Part shown: positions 23,470 through 35,314 of the stretch, piece after piece
Layout: every line of letters begins with the position of its first letter
How positions within the stretch are numbered: the stretch's first letter is position 1
Source of the DNA: Procambarus clarkii
Lineage: Eukaryota; Arthropoda; Malacostraca; Decapoda; Cambaridae
Assembly: GCF_040958095.1 (NCBI RefSeq)
Contig: NC_091193.1
Coordinates: forward strand, 35,414,617 to 35,478,616
DNA length: 64,000 bases
Direction of reading: 5' to 3'
Program-made: the position numbers and the translations under genes
Notes under the pieces: generated by a model
What the model saw: the letters and a program-made list of their open reading frames with translations, nothing else
Databases searched by the model: none
What the model was told of the DNA's origin: nothing

Positions 23470-25414
23470 TTAAAGAATATCAGGGTCGGAATCAGGGTCA
23501 GCAAAGTCAGCGTTAGGGGGCATGGGTATACTGAGCAAGGAAGGAAGCGGGAGAACAGACCAGAGGTGGGAGGGCGGGGTCCGGAGGAGGAGGAAGAGGA
23601 GGAGACAACGGAGAGGAGCAGTCAAGGACAGCAGCAGGAAGAGGGGAGCGCACCTCAGCAAGGGCAGCAACCGAGAGGGAAGCAGGGGTCAAAGAAACCT
23701 CCATAGCAGGAACAGGGGGCACAACCACCGAAACGGGAGGGGAAGGAGCAATAGAGCCAGTAGCAGGAGCCGAGGAAGAAAGCGAAGCCTTCTTACCCGC
23801 CGGGGAGGAGGAAGGAGAGGACCCAGGCTTACGCTTCTAACGTAAAGAGACCGGTGACCCAGCACCTATGTACTGGGCAATGGATTCCAGCGACTCAACA
23901 GGAGAAGCTGAACGAGAGCACACACGACGGCCGTTAGAAGAGTGATGGACATCCGCCTGCACCGACAGGCAGCGGAGAGAGTCAATAGATGGAGGAGAAG
24001 GATGGGAAGGAGGATCGGAGGGAGACGAGGAAGAAGACGCAGGAGACATGACATACTAGGTTGGAAGAAGGGGAACCCCAGACAGAGGACCAGGAGGGGG
24101 ACCCTTCGCGACAGAACTCAAAGGAACAGGGGAGGGGGCAGTGGGCGTATCAGGGTCCAAGGCCCGGAAACGGTTGTGAGTCTGATGAAGGTGGGAAGGA
24201 CGAGGAGAGGAAGAGCGCAACACGCGAGCATAAGAGACGTTAGCATAAGGCGGGAGCCGACGAACCTGGCGCCTCGCCTTGGGAAAAGATAAACGCTCCT
24301 GGGGCTTCATGTTGAGGACGGCTGCCTCAAGTTTGTAATGGATACAGGCACGGGAGAAGGTAAGATGGGCCTCACCGCAGCTGAGGCAGCGAGCTTGGGG
24401 AGAAGTGCACTCCGACTTAGAGTGACCTTCATCCCCACACAAAGGACAGAGAGAGACAATTCCAGAGCAGCGGAGGGCACCATGCCCAAACCTCCAGCAC
24501 TTGTTACAAAGCCGAGGAGAAGGACTATACTCCTGGACAGAGCACCTGGCACCAGCAAGAATGACAGAGGATGGAAGGGTCCTACCATCAAAGGTGATCT
24601 TCACAACTCGAAGGGGTTGACGGCGACGACCACAAGGGGGACGAGTAAACGAGTCTACCTAGAGGACAGAATGGCCCTGGGCATCAAGGATATGTCGAAT
24701 ATCGTCGTGGCAGTCTCGCAGATCTCGAACACCGATCGCAACATGGGGCGGGAGGAGAATAGTGCCAACACTGGCATTCAACTGAACGTTCTTTGAGACC
24801 CGAACAGGGATCTCGCCAAGGCAGGATAAGGCAGCCAAGCGGGAAGCTGCTTCCTGAGAAGGAGCAGCAACGACGCTTGTACCGAGACGAGTGTGGTTGA
24901 AAGTTACAGACGCATCCACGGAATCAACGAGATGCCGATGGAAGGAGAAATCGTCAGGCGGCGCAGAATCAAGAGGGAGGAGATCAAAGTATTTGGCCCA
25001 CAAAGCAGGACCAAATAAGGCCTGATACGCATCAGTACAGGAAGGAAACGAGCGAGTGCGGCCGTGGCGCCGACGGCGTTGAGAACCCCCAGAGAGAGAG
25101 GGGTCAAAAGGCGCAGTAGTCACAACGAGAGACTTAGCCGCACCAGGGGACGAAGTGGTCACCACTGGGGGCGTGAGGCTCGACCCAACCACAGAGGAGG
25201 GAGGAGAGCTGGGGGAAGAATTCAGGACGGACAAAGGAGGAGCAAGGTCGGGGCCCAATGCAGTGGGGGCTACAGAGCCCGGTCTTCCAATACAGGTCGA
25301 CTCGGGGGCTTGGTCGCCCACCCCACGAGCCTGAGAGGGTACAACAGAAACATTCAACGACACATAGACGTAGAGAAAGAAATTCATCCACGAATGTGCC
25401 CCCATACTCACCAT
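23470..25414 (-). pseudogene. LINE ORF1 (Gag-like, CCHC knuckles)
   Basis: The first part (25414-24662) is rich in S/P and carries a basic patch (QRRRRHGRTR) before an RNA-binding-like segment (DAYQALFGPALWAKYFDL). After one in-frame TAG at about 24661-24659 the frame continues into VVKITFDGRTLPSS and a Cys-rich module (LCNKCWRFGHGALRC, LCPLCGDEGHSKSEC, CLSCGEAHLTFSRAC; about 24540-24350), i.e. three zinc knuckles. Two more in-frame stops occur, near 24056 and 23837. The end (NADFADPDSDPDIL) is reached after a frameshift near 23520. ORF1 proteins coat LINE RNA. The in-frame stops suggest mainly point decay. Confidence 0.8.
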
Positions 25415-26087
25415 GGAGCCACAATTAGAGGCAGGACACCCAACAGGAAGCTATTGCCGATCATGTCGGGGGGCCCCCTAGGGGTGCGTCGTGAGTATAC
25501 GACCCACAAACGCCACCTTAAAAACCGTCAGTCCGTCGAGATCGGGTTCAGCGACGAAAGGGGGATTGACAATAAAAGGTTCCCCTCGCTCGAGACGTCG
25601 GGTACTACAGTTCTACGGGTGCAAGAGTATGCCTCCTCAAGTACCCGGGCATCAAAATAGAAGAAGACCAAAGGAATCACCAAAACAAGCAAAAGGTCGG
25701 CAGGAAGAGACAAGCAGATAGGAGAAGAGGGGGGAGAAAAACGAAACAAAAGGAAAGGGAAAAGCGATTCGGCACAATTAGGGAAGACAGCAGCAGGAGT
25801 GCAAGGCCACCAAAGGACAGAGGACTGTCCCACAGAACATCACACTCCAGCAGCCGTCCACTAAGACCCCTCACTGCGCCAACGGGCCGGATGGGGAGGG
25901 GGGCTGCAGAACCCAAATGGAAGAAGAGTTCCACGGGAATTTCCAGTCCTTTTAAGGGTCTGAGTTTGGTGTGATCGATTAAGGTGTACCAGTTATGTCA
26001 AGCTGCCCGAACAGCTGGCTCTCTGGGTTCGAATCTACTGCAGGGAGGGTGTCAATGTGTGTTTACAAAAAAACTTGCGAGTTTATG

Positions 26088-26128
26088 CAAGTAGCCCTGG
26101 TGGCCTTAAAGGCCACCAGGGCTACTTG
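26088..26128. repeat. Perfect 41-bp palindrome
   Basis: Twenty-base arms around a single central base, with core GTGGCCTTAAAGGCCAC and outer ends CAAGTAGCCC/GGGCTACTTG. It would extrude as a nearly loopless hairpin. Confidence 0.95.
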
Positions 26129-26220
26129 CCCTGTGGCCTTGTGTACTTTGTGCCCTGTGTACTACTGTGTACTACTGGACACACTGAGTAGGCCCTGTGT
26201 ACTACTTGCCCTGTGTACGT

Positions 26221-26247
26221 TGGTGGTGGCCTTAAAGGCCACCACCA
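26221..26247. repeat. Second palindrome with the same core
   Basis: TGGTGGTGGCCTT-A-AAGGCCACCACCA: thirteen-base arms sharing the GTGGCCTTAAAGGCCAC core of the palindrome at 26088. Between them lie repeats of 'ccctgtgtactact'. Confidence 0.95.
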
Positions 26248-26249
26248 AA

Positions 26250-26800
26250 AACCATGTTCGTGGCTGCCCTGCATGGAATGCCCACATATTGTAGAACATC
26301 AAGGTAACCGTGGAGAGAACAGGTGACTTGAGCCGTAGGGCGAGAGTCCGGGTTCCACACAAGACACCACGCCACCTGCCAGAAGAGACGGAGTTCATCC
26401 GGATGGAAACTATAGTCCCAAACTGGGTAAAGTACCGTCAAAGCAAGGCCTCTGTGAACTCGAACGGTACACAATGCAGTACCACATATGTCACCGAGCA
26501 GCATTGATCAGAGATAGCGATGGTACCACCGTCCCCAGGGAGAGTAAATGAGTGCCCATCATAACAGGCCACAAAGTCCTTATAAACAGCAGTGGAGTGA
26601 AACTTCACAAGTGCCCGATGGGTAGTTAACAGTTGGAGCCCATACACATCGGCAACACGAACATGTAGCATATCCAACGGGACAATCTTAAGGGCAAGGT
26701 AAGACACGCGTACAGAAAATTCCAGACCCACGGTCTCAGAGCGGCGAACAAGGGGGAGGGAGGTCACCATGGCGCTGACGCAACAAGAACACCCTTCCAC
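26250..26800 (-). pseudogene. LINE ORF1-like fragment
   Basis: The frame 26800-26438 reads MEGCSCCVSAMVTSLPLV and later LDMLHVRVADVYGLQL, FHSTAVYKDFVACYDG and VTYVVLHCVPFEFTEALL. I associate this with ORF1 proteins of crustacean LINEs that precede a zinc knuckle. It continues in other frames toward 26250 (GQPRT, the lead-in to the knuckle) and stops at the palindromes. It is a broken fragment; the family assignment is from memory. Confidence 0.55.
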
Positions 26801-26814
26801 AGGGAACGTTTAGC

Positions 26815-28210
26815 AAAGACTGGGGAGTGCTTGGCGAGCACATTTACGCCCCCCTGGCGGCCAGGCCGCCAATCTCCTCAATGGATTTTTTGTAGATCAC
26901 ATTCACTGTGCCATCATGCCAGTGAATGGCCGTAAAGTTCAGCTGGCCGAAGCATAATGAACTTCTCTCAGTTTTTGCTGGCCGATTACATCAGCTTAAG
27001 TGACTGAAAATTCATCAACCAACCTGTTATAATTACTGTTAGTTTCATTTGTTATTTTATGTTTGCCATGTATATTTCGTGTTCGAAACAGCAGAAAAAT
27101 GCAGGTAAAATATATAAAATTAAATAAATTTTCAGGATTGGGCAATGTTACTCCAGTTTTGGGGTTCTTATGACATTGGTCATTTTCTCGAGCAGTAGAG
27201 CATTAATTGCTGACCTTATCACTTCACCTATTACCTTTATATTTTCCTTTAGTTATTGTTTCCTCAGAATATGTTTTAAAATATTCCATTGTTTTCAGTC
27301 ACTTCTTACCTTCCTCAGCAGCGACATTGTTCGAGGGAGGAGGTGTGGGGCACTGGGGGTTGTTTTGACTTATTGCTAACAGCTTTGTTCACGAGGGTTA
27401 CATGGAAGGTTGGACCCTCCCACCATACAACTATTTGTATAATTCATTGATTCGTGTAATGCATAACTTGATCTTGTATTAATATTAGACAGCTTATCAT
27501 TCTCCTGGTAATATATAATGTTGGGGTCTAAGCTCGCGAGCTTTCTTACACGGAAGTGTGCTTCTTACTACCACAAAGTCTTCATGATGTTGGTTTCCTC
27601 AGTTGTTGCACTGTCTCTACGCTACTCGATGTTTAAAGGTAGTACACTCATTTCTCTGGTAGTTCTGGATGTACCGTTCGTATCATGCTAACTACTGTAA
27701 ACGTTGTCAGTCTCACTCTGCCCGTTAGACACTGAATGTGCATGTTGTAGAGTGTCCATTTTGACTGGCAAGACATTCCAGATTTCAATTATTTGTTACA
27801 GTTTAACAGGTAGTAAAGATGTGTAGTGAGGTGGCAATTATCACCTTACAGAATGGAAGTGCATTTACCACTGAGACCATCACCCACAGTACCTGATACT
27901 CATATGTTTTACCAAGTGACAGTCATCTACACGACACCGCTCACCATTCCTGTCCTTCTGTACTACAGAGATTGATGGCATTCTCTACTTTTCATTTACA
28001 TTAGAATTGAGCAAAATTTGACGGCAGGTCCAAAAGAAAATTTAGCATCGTTTCTGGCACAGAAAATAAGAATTTTCTAGATATTATTCTGTGGAAGCCA
28101 ATAAGAGAACAAAAACACAAACTGATCTATGTCAAAGGTACCAGCTTCACCTGGTATTTTATCAATGAACAAATGATTAATAACACACTGGGAAAACATG
28201 ATTTCTAATC
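26815..28210. other. No gene recognised
   Basis: AT-rich intergenic DNA without long frames, RNA genes or clear repeats that I can name. Confidence 0.5.
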
Positions 28211-28214
28211 ATCC

Positions 28215-28600
28215 TGAAAATTAGGAGGAGCGCTACTGTAAATGGAAGAAAGAAGTTCTGATAGTAAGGTGCAGAACTTTGGTCTAGTTCCCATGAGTGA
28301 ATCGTGTGTGGCCAATATGTAACCTGTGGCAGAGTTATCACCTTGCATTACAGTGCTAGAGGGGGAGGCCAGAGGTCGCAGTTAATGGTATTTTTTTTCC
28401 AATACACGACAGTCTGTCTCTCTAGTGGTTGCGGAATGCATTTTGAATGACTCAGTAGAACTCTAAGAAATGAATAGCATTTTTGGAGATAGGACCTATA
28501 TGAACAGATTCTTTAGTAGCGGCATCTGTGAGTTAATTATAAGCAATACCAATATGGCTTGGGGACCCAGCACAATTCTACAATAATATACCTACCACAG
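28215..28600 (-). pseudogene. Degenerate 3' fragment of an I-group LINE
   Basis: Minus-strand pieces match the 3' end of the 19.6-25.9 kb LINE: ELCWVPKPYWYC near 28575 corresponds to its RNase H CWVPSHINV, and YILATHDSLMGTRPKFC near 28320-28270 corresponds to its RIGHTRLTHGHLM...YC. The order is the same and much sequence between them is lost or diverged. It is an ancient copy. Confidence 0.6.
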
Positions 28601-28604
28601 AGGG

Positions 28605-29530
28605 GGAATAGCTTGTATAGGATTTGTTCAAAACATGATGGAAAGGGTTAACCCCCACACTGCACAGAGCAGGTTTAAGCACTAGATCAAAGGTGCGCAG
28701 AGTGCCTTAGGGCGCTCGTAGGTATAGCGTAGAATTAAAAAGTTCCACGTGGTTACTCGGGTATGAAATGGATGCCTGAGGCCTCCTGGTGGTGGGGAGC
28801 CCCAGGTTTAAGGTAGCAACCATGTCTGATGTATCATCTACTAGCTCCCGGTCTACGGTCAGCCGCTGTGTTGCAAAATGACTTTTAGGGGACAAAATAG
28901 AAGACATGTTGTTTGATGAACGACCGATTACTGATGATTTAGATTACAGCTCAGAGAAGTACTGTCATCATTTTCACCCCATTCATTCCTTCCTTAAGTA
29001 GTTAGGGTTAATCCCGTGGGTCTTCGCCCCCTTGTACTTGGGAGCCACTGCCCACCCTAGGGGCCCCCAGTCTACCAAGGGCTGGCCTTGAATTGCATCC
29101 CTGGCGAGTGGGGAAATCCAACCTCACCTCTGTTGCTCTCGGTCGGACTTGCCCACTGTGACACTGGAAGAATACACAGGTAAATCCTTAAATCTTTAAG
29201 TCAAGGTCGACAGCTGGGTGTTCATACTCGTGTCCCAGCAACTCTCCTCAGTGGTCTTATTTGTTATCACAAACCAAGGATTCAATGTCAGATGCAATGC
29301 AGTGCCACATAAATGGTCTACTCAAATAGCCCTAGAGACGAAGGCTCACTCAAACCCAGTATAAAAATTGATGATAAGTTTACCGAATAAAACTACACTG
29401 GATCCGCATAAAGAAGTGGAACTGTCAGATGGCGGCAGCACTCCTCACGCGCCTCTGGCAACACAGTCAGCTGGACGATTCAAAACTTCGATCCTGACCT
29501 CTTGAATCCAGCCCCTTCCTCTAGCTGCCC
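28605..29530. other. No gene recognised
   Basis: Mixed intergenic sequence with no motif-bearing frame. Confidence 0.45.
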
Positions 29531-30249
29531 AAAATGTCACAGCACCCACACACATACATTAATATATATTACCTCATGTATATATGAATAACCTGGCACC
29601 TAGCCTAACGCTACCACCCTGGCAGTAATAATAAAGACAATGCTCACGACATGAATGATATCCTAGCTCACCTAGACCAAGGGGTAATGGAAGGGAATTT
29701 TTGTACCATAACTCTTTCTACTACATAGTCGACATATCCTCTGGCGAGGATAGCTTAGGTCTACGGTCCTAGCGTTTGGTCCTCCGTTGATTAGGGTCCT
29801 TTACACACAAAGTCATCAGCCGACTTGTAGATGCGCGTCCTAGCCGTACTCACTATGCAGGCAGGTCCTCCTCCTCCTCCTCCTGAGGTACTGGAGACAG
29901 GTCCCTGTGCACGCCGTCTTCTTCCTTCCACACTAGCACTGTAGACAAACTTACAGTTTGGTTCAATGTCTCCTTCTCAGTCTTCCAGTGGACTTGACCA
30001 CGGGCACAGCAGCTCGCCTAATGCGTTTGAACGTGGCCCGTGGGGTTGAGGGGGTGTCCTCCCGACGTTCACCTCTGCCGCAGACTATCAGTAAAAGTGC
30101 TCTTGGCGCTCTAACACCAGCCAAGCTCTGCTTCCATGTACTTCACAGGAATCAGATAATCTCCCATGACGTCTGCGGTACTAATGCGGCTGCTTGAGTC
30201 CACTGGATGGGGCTTCCTAGCCTCCAAATTGGGACCTCACTCCAGCGTT

Positions 30250-30636
30250 TCTGCTCTCGATGACGGGCTGTGACACACTATGCCCGTAGCGCCGGACCGC
30301 TCAGAGCCCTCCACCTTGTGATGTCACGCATCCCGAGTGCTCCTCGTCATTGGTCTATATTGTCACGTGACCCAACCTGGCGTCAGAATCAACTAGCGGC
30401 AGGCGTCACGCTCCTTTGGCGGGAAGTGGAAAGCCTCGACGCCATTTTGTAACACCAAAAGGGCGTAAGCTACTAGTGAAACCAAACTAAATCGGCTAAT
30501 TCATTGCCAACACGATAACTTTCTATACCTTTATATATATCAAAATGTTCTCTGAGCATCAGAGAACGTGCAAATCGTAGAGATATGACTCTTGATACCG
30601 GGACAGGAAAGACATAGGGGTGGGACACCATCACAA
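30250..30636 (-). mobile_element. Diverged LTR related to element 1 (boundaries uncertain)
   Basis: On the minus strand the edge at 30636 reads TGTGATGGTGTCCCACCCC, close to the TGTGACGGTGTTCCCCCC start of element 1 LTRs. The blocks that follow keep the same order: 'aagagtcat', 'gttctctga', a TATA-like 'tttatatata', GGCGTC/CGTGAC motifs and 'ccaatgac'. Overall identity is low. The far end may lie near 29535, but I found no target duplication. Confidence 0.45.
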
Positions 30637-31742
30637 TACCTAATACAGGGGTCTGACACGAGTGATGGGGAGTATGCGGTGGATGATGTCGAGAGTGTGT
30701 ACAGTACACGCACCTCGACCGGCCTCCCAAGCTGCCCTGGGTCAACACCACTAGAGTTACCATCACCATCTGTCACCGGACGTAAGTCTACTGGGTGATA
30801 CTACATGTTATGAGTAATTTTCTGGATTCAATGCCATAGACTCAGATACAAGCAGTGATGATGAACTGAATACAAGGGGGATATGGTGTTACTATGCGGA
30901 GTTTTGCTGCCCCAGCACAAGCACTGCCCCTGCCCAAGGCAGCGCCAGCATCTCACGCGGCCTGACGACAATGTGTCCTCGTCATCAGGTGTTTGCGGTA
31001 GGCCTGTACTATGCAAAACAGTCTAATCTCCTGGCATGCCCACGCGCAGCTCTAGCACAAGACGTAGTAGCCGTGGTGTTGGCACCCGTGCTGGTGGTGA
31101 TCGTGCTGCTGTTGACCGTGGTGTTGGCACCAAAACCAAAAAGACGAGTGTAATTGTTTGGCAGGATTGTGAGAATTTTGTCACACAAATTCCAGCATTT
31201 GATTATACAGATGTTGGTGTGATACCCTTATTCCCCTATACTAATGAGGATATGCCTGAAATTGATTATTTAATGGCATATTTCGATCAACCATTCATGG
31301 ACCATCTCGTTGCAGAGACAAACCAATACGCTCTGGAATTCATTGACTCTGGAATTTTACCTGCCTCTGGATTGACACGTTGGAAAGACACGACTATTGA
31401 GGAAATGTATGTGATTTTAGCGTTGACCATGATGATGAGACATGCTGATAAACACATGATCCAGGATTTTTGGAATAAAGACAGCCTTATTCCTACCTCC
31501 TTATTCTACAGGGACATGTCTCGTGATAGGTTCCTGTTGCTTCTCAGGTGCCTCAACTTTGAGAACAATGCTAAGGAAGACAGACACGACGGACTGTGGA
31601 AAGTGCGGAAGATATTTAGTGAATTGAGAGGAAAGTTTCGTGACTATTTTGTACCAGTACAGAGTGTCTTGACTGATGAATCGCTAATCCTCTTCAAGGG
31701 ACAACTCACGTTCACGCAGTACATTCCATCAAAGCGGCACCA

Positions 31743-31833
31743 GATGAACAAATCCACAAGGGCAGTGACGAGGATTCGAACCTACGTCCGAGAGCATCCC
31801 AGACGCTACCTTAATCGACTGAGCTACGACATG
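31743..31833 (-). mobile_element. tRNA-derived SINE fragment inside piggyBac
   Basis: On the minus strand: ACCATGTCGTAGCTCAGTCG (A box TAGCTCAGTCG), TCTGGGATGCTCTCGG, then the B box GGTTCGAATCC and GTCACTGCCC, ending in a GGATTTGTTCAT-type tail. It sits between the transposase segments ...YIPSKRH and VVYSNLHVEMDK, where intact relatives have about 20-25 residues, so insertion was accompanied by deletion. It could be mistaken for a tRNA, but its acceptor stem does not close. Confidence 0.75.
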
Positions 31834-32182
31834 GTAGTTGTGTACAGCAACTTACATGTCGAAATGGACAAGATCCACACGGCTTCTCAAGCAGCGTCGT
31901 GAAAACACTCATGGAACCGTTTCTGAACAAGGGGCATATCCTCTTCACAGACAACTATTATACCAGCGCCTTGCTAACCAGAGTCCTCCTTGTCCACAAC
32001 ACCGGCGAATGTGGCACTGTCAAGGCCCACAGGAGGGAAATGCTAGTGTTTGGCATTGGTATTGCAGTGGCTGATTGCCAACTGAGAAAGTGTGATAAAA
32101 TATTTTCAGTGTGCTGGAGGGACAGACGCGTGGTGAATATGTTGACAACTATTCACAACGGTGTCATGTTGGACAATTATTC

Positions 32183-32219
32183 ACTTTGCAACCTTGTTGC
32201 AAAGTGAACTTTGCAACAA
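32183..32219. repeat. Nested inverted repeats in the piggyBac pseudogene
   Basis: ACTTTGCAA occurs at 32183, followed by TTGTTGCAAAGT-ga-ACTTTGCAACAA (32194-32219), a 12-bp perfect hairpin with a 2-nt loop. The coding frame is lost here, suggesting a templated local duplication or inversion. Confidence 0.85.
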
Positions 32220-32748
32220 AGTTGCTAATGTATAAACCTGATTGTGTCATTGATTACAATGTAAATATGCGGTTTGTAGATAAATGTGAAATGATGGTTG
32301 GTGCCGTCAAGTGCATGAGAAAATCTGTGAAGTGGATAAAGAAATTGTTTTCCACCTCGTTGACGTTGCAGTGCTGAACTGTTTCAACACGTATCTCGTG
32401 AAATATGGCAGGAGACAACCTATCCGTACATTCAGTGTTGCTCTAGTGTCACAACTAATGGTGAGGTATGGGTGGAGGGCAATGTTGTGCCGCATGGGGG
32501 TGCCAGCAACAAGGCCTCACTCAGTTCCAGACAGACTCAGGGGTAAAGAATACCTTGCTGTACACAAGCTTGGTTATATGACAAGCAAAGGAACACGAGA
32601 AAAGGGTAAACATCCCTGCGTTGTTTGCAAGAACACGCAATGTAGGGAACAGAAGCGAAGATCCATCTGCACTTGGAGCGTTGAGTGCAAGGTCGCCTTG
32701 TGATCTGTTGACTGCTTCAGTGATTATCACACACTTACGCAATTCTAA

Positions 32749-33785
32749 GTGTGTTGACAGAAATTGAAATAAGTTTATTGAGGTAAAATACACACAAAGG
32801 GATGAGGTAGCTCAAGCTATTCTCACCCCGTTTGTGTTGACAGTGATGTATATAGTCTGTGATAGTGTACAGTGTGTTAAACAAGTTGCAAATGTAAATA
32901 ATTGAACATATAATATAGAAAATATGAACAATATTTGTGGACACATTTGTGATACATGTAACACATTTTCTTTGAACAGAACGGATGTTCTATTTCCTGA
33001 ATATTGTAAACCTGTTCAATATATATAGAATTAGCCAGAAAAAAAGAAATGCATTTGTAAATGTACAGAAAAAATGATCATAAAATTATTTGCGGCAACT
33101 CGCGCTTGTTGAATCTGGTGCACGACTGCCTGCGGGAGGCTACGGAACGGACAACCACTAAGCTGTGACGGCACCCAACATTTTCTGGACACCGCCGCGG
33201 CTAAAGAAAGTACATTTGTGCAATATTTTCAACATATATGTGATCAGGGGAGGGTATTTAACAATTTTCGAAGAAAAAATAATTTTGTCAAAGAATTTCT
33301 TTTCTGCGCACAGCGGGAATATCATATTTTAAGACAGCGCAGCACGGTGGTTAAAGAACTCCAGAGCCACATAGGACCTGCGAGAATCAGCTTAAAAACA
33401 AATGAACCTTTCTTCATAAATAGGAACTGGCATGTATACGAGAACACATTTTGTGTAAAATTAGCGAAATTGCATGAAGTTCAGCAGTAACATGAAATCG
33501 CTTACAGAGGATGGCGGCACTAAAAAGTTTGATAAGGAAAAATAACTGAGCAGCCAGAGTTTTCAGCAGACTTTGACTCTTCCGTAAAATGAACAGTAGC
33601 AAGTGAATGGCAGATAAACTGTTAGAAGAAAGATTATTTCATAATTGTAGAAAGACTCTCATGAGATATGCCTATACCGATCACGGATCTTAAAACGACG
33701 CAACACCGGTTGCCTGAGTAGTTTAGGGATGCTGATTCCATGCCGTTGTGCACCTTTAATATTTTCTTCTAAGAGAATGCTCTGG
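32749..33785. other. No gene recognised
   Basis: AT-rich DNA. 'aagtttattgaggtaaaatac' near 32772 and the following 70 bp look like a dispersed repeat tail, but I cannot assign it. Confidence 0.4.
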
Positions 33786-33789
33786 ATTG

Positions 33790-33940
33790 GAGGAGGATGA
33801 AAGGAACCAGAGCAAAATAAAGATTTGGGATGGGACGGGGGGAAGGAATGGTGCCCAACCACTTGTGGACGGTCGGGGATTGAACGCCGACCTGCATGTA
33901 GCGAGACCGTCGCTCTACCGTCCAGCCCAAGTGGTTGGAC
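33790..33940 (-). mobile_element. tRNA-derived SINE (second family)
   Basis: On the minus strand a tRNA-like head (GGCTGGACGGTAGAGCGACG, B box GCGTTCAATCCCC) is followed by GTGGTTGGGCACCATTCC, a run of C and CCCATCCCAAATC. The body of this family is frequent in decapods as far as I recall. It is distinct from the 11291 SINE. Confidence 0.75.
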
Positions 33941-33944
33941 ATGG

Positions 33945-35310
33945 GTCGATGGAGAACCCAATGAATATGTGAAACAGCTAGAGTCTAGTTTAGATGGCAT
34001 TAGAGAGCATAAACAAAAACTCGTTCACTATCTGCAAGTCCCCCTTCCTCCCCTCTAACAAGATATAGGTAAGGTAAGACCTTGAGAGCAAGGACCCAGA
34101 GATAATTGACATAGGACGACCAAGACAGGTTGAAGTAAGGGTCGAAAAACTTTGCATACATGCTGGTGAGAGTAGCATGGAAGGAGAGGTGTTGGTGAGA
34201 GTAGCATTTATGGAGAGGAACTGGTGTTGCAGGTGAGATAAGGTGAAACGTTATCTTCATCTAAGGTGCTGTTGCTACTGATAACTTGTATAACTTTTTA
34301 AATGTTTCAACTCTGTAGTCATTGACCTCCTATGAGTACCGGCAAAACCTAATTCAGGTGTAAAAACCTGATTGACAGTGGCCTTGACGTTAGTATTAAC
34401 AATGGACTGTCGCTAAATTGGAAAAAATTGGTTGCTGACTTTATATGATGAAATATCACAATTTTGTTTGTGTTTTAGATGAATTAATTATTTATCAGAC
34501 TAAATGAGAAATATAAGTTGGAGTGTTTGTACGCAGGAAACATTTCTTATTTCAGAACATTTTAAAACCGAAATTTTAAATTTATATCAAGTTTAAATTT
34601 CATCACATCAATGTTGTATGCGAATTTGTAAAGATGATAATTAAACGTTCAAACATAAGGTCTTAAAAATAAATAGTTGAATGATTAAACGTAAACGGTT
34701 TTAAATGTTAATGCTATTCATTTAAATTTTGGAATTATTAGATTTATAAACTTAATTGAATTCTGATGAGATAAAGAAAAAGAGAGAAAAAAAAGAGACA
34801 GAGTTTGAGAAAAAAAAAGTGATAGTGAAAGAGTTGGAGAAAAAGTAAAAGTGAGAGAGAGAAGAGAGGAGATGGAGGGAGAGAGAGAAAGAGTTTGACA
34901 AAAAGAAAATGACCAGACCACGTGGGAGCGTAGTGTCACGAGGCCAATGTTTACATATATGAATCTAGGTATACTTGGACTATAGTGAACAGTGATACAG
35001 TAAATTAGTGAATGGTAACACAACAGACATAAGGAAACAGTGACTGATGGCACTTAGTGGACAGAGAAATATCCACGTGGAGTGACGACGGATCCCCTGA
35101 TGGACCTCGACATAAGAACATCATTATATTCTCGCCTAGTTTGTGTGAACAGAACAACTTGGCTGGTAGGTACAGCTTCTAAGTCAGTTATCTGGTGTTC
35201 AGAGGGAGGAAAAATATAATAAATATCTTTTCAGTGTATCATATATAATTAAAATCTCAAAGTGGCTCATTCCGGGTGGAAGTCGACACAAAAAGGTCAC
35301 TCGTGACATC
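33945..35310. other. No gene; GA-rich tract
   Basis: No coding frame with motifs. From about 34765 to 34910 the plus strand is nearly all purine (GAGAGA/AAAAAG), a possible triplex-forming tract. Confidence 0.5.
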
Positions 35311-35314
35311 CACA

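Larger units (their letters stand above)
19600..25940 (-). mobile_element. I-group LINE, nearly full length, inactivated
   Basis: On the minus strand the order is ORF1 with zinc knuckles, an apurinic-type endonuclease, a reverse transcriptase with YVDD, RNase H and a C-terminal Cys/His motif. ORF1, EN, RT and RNase H together fit the I group of non-LTR retrotransposons; the exact clade is inferred. Both ORFs are broken by stops and frameshifts. No target duplication was found and both ends are approximate. A diverged fragment of a similar 3' end lies at 28215-28600. Confidence 0.85.
30640..32748 (+). pseudogene. piggyBac-type transposase pseudogene
   Basis: An acidic N-terminal part (SDTSDGEYAVDD at 30650; DSDTSSDDELN at 30836) leads into the transposase domain from 31140: FFDQ-type PFMDHLVAETNQYA, WKDTTIEEMYVILALTMMMR, FYRDMSRDRFLLLLRCLNF and LTDESLILFKGQLTFTQYIP. 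A SINE fragment replaces the next stretch. The body resumes at 31850 with FLNKGHILFTDNYYTSALL, GECGTVKAHRREM and VVNMLTTIHNGVM, then after a frameshift KPDCVIDYNVNMRFVDKCEMM. The C-terminal Cys-rich finger CVVCKNTQCREQKRRSICTW ends at a premature TGA (32701-32703); its last cysteine reads on to 32748. The family excises and inserts DNA at TTAA. It is inactive. Confidence 0.88.

Noticed and set aside
31743-31833. Possible functional tRNA gene
   Set aside because: A and B boxes are clear, but the acceptor stem does not pair, it is followed by a SINE-type tail, and it interrupts a transposase.
34765-34910. GA-rich tract as a regulatory GAGA-factor cluster
   Set aside because: Units are irregular and no gene lies nearby; composition alone is not enough.
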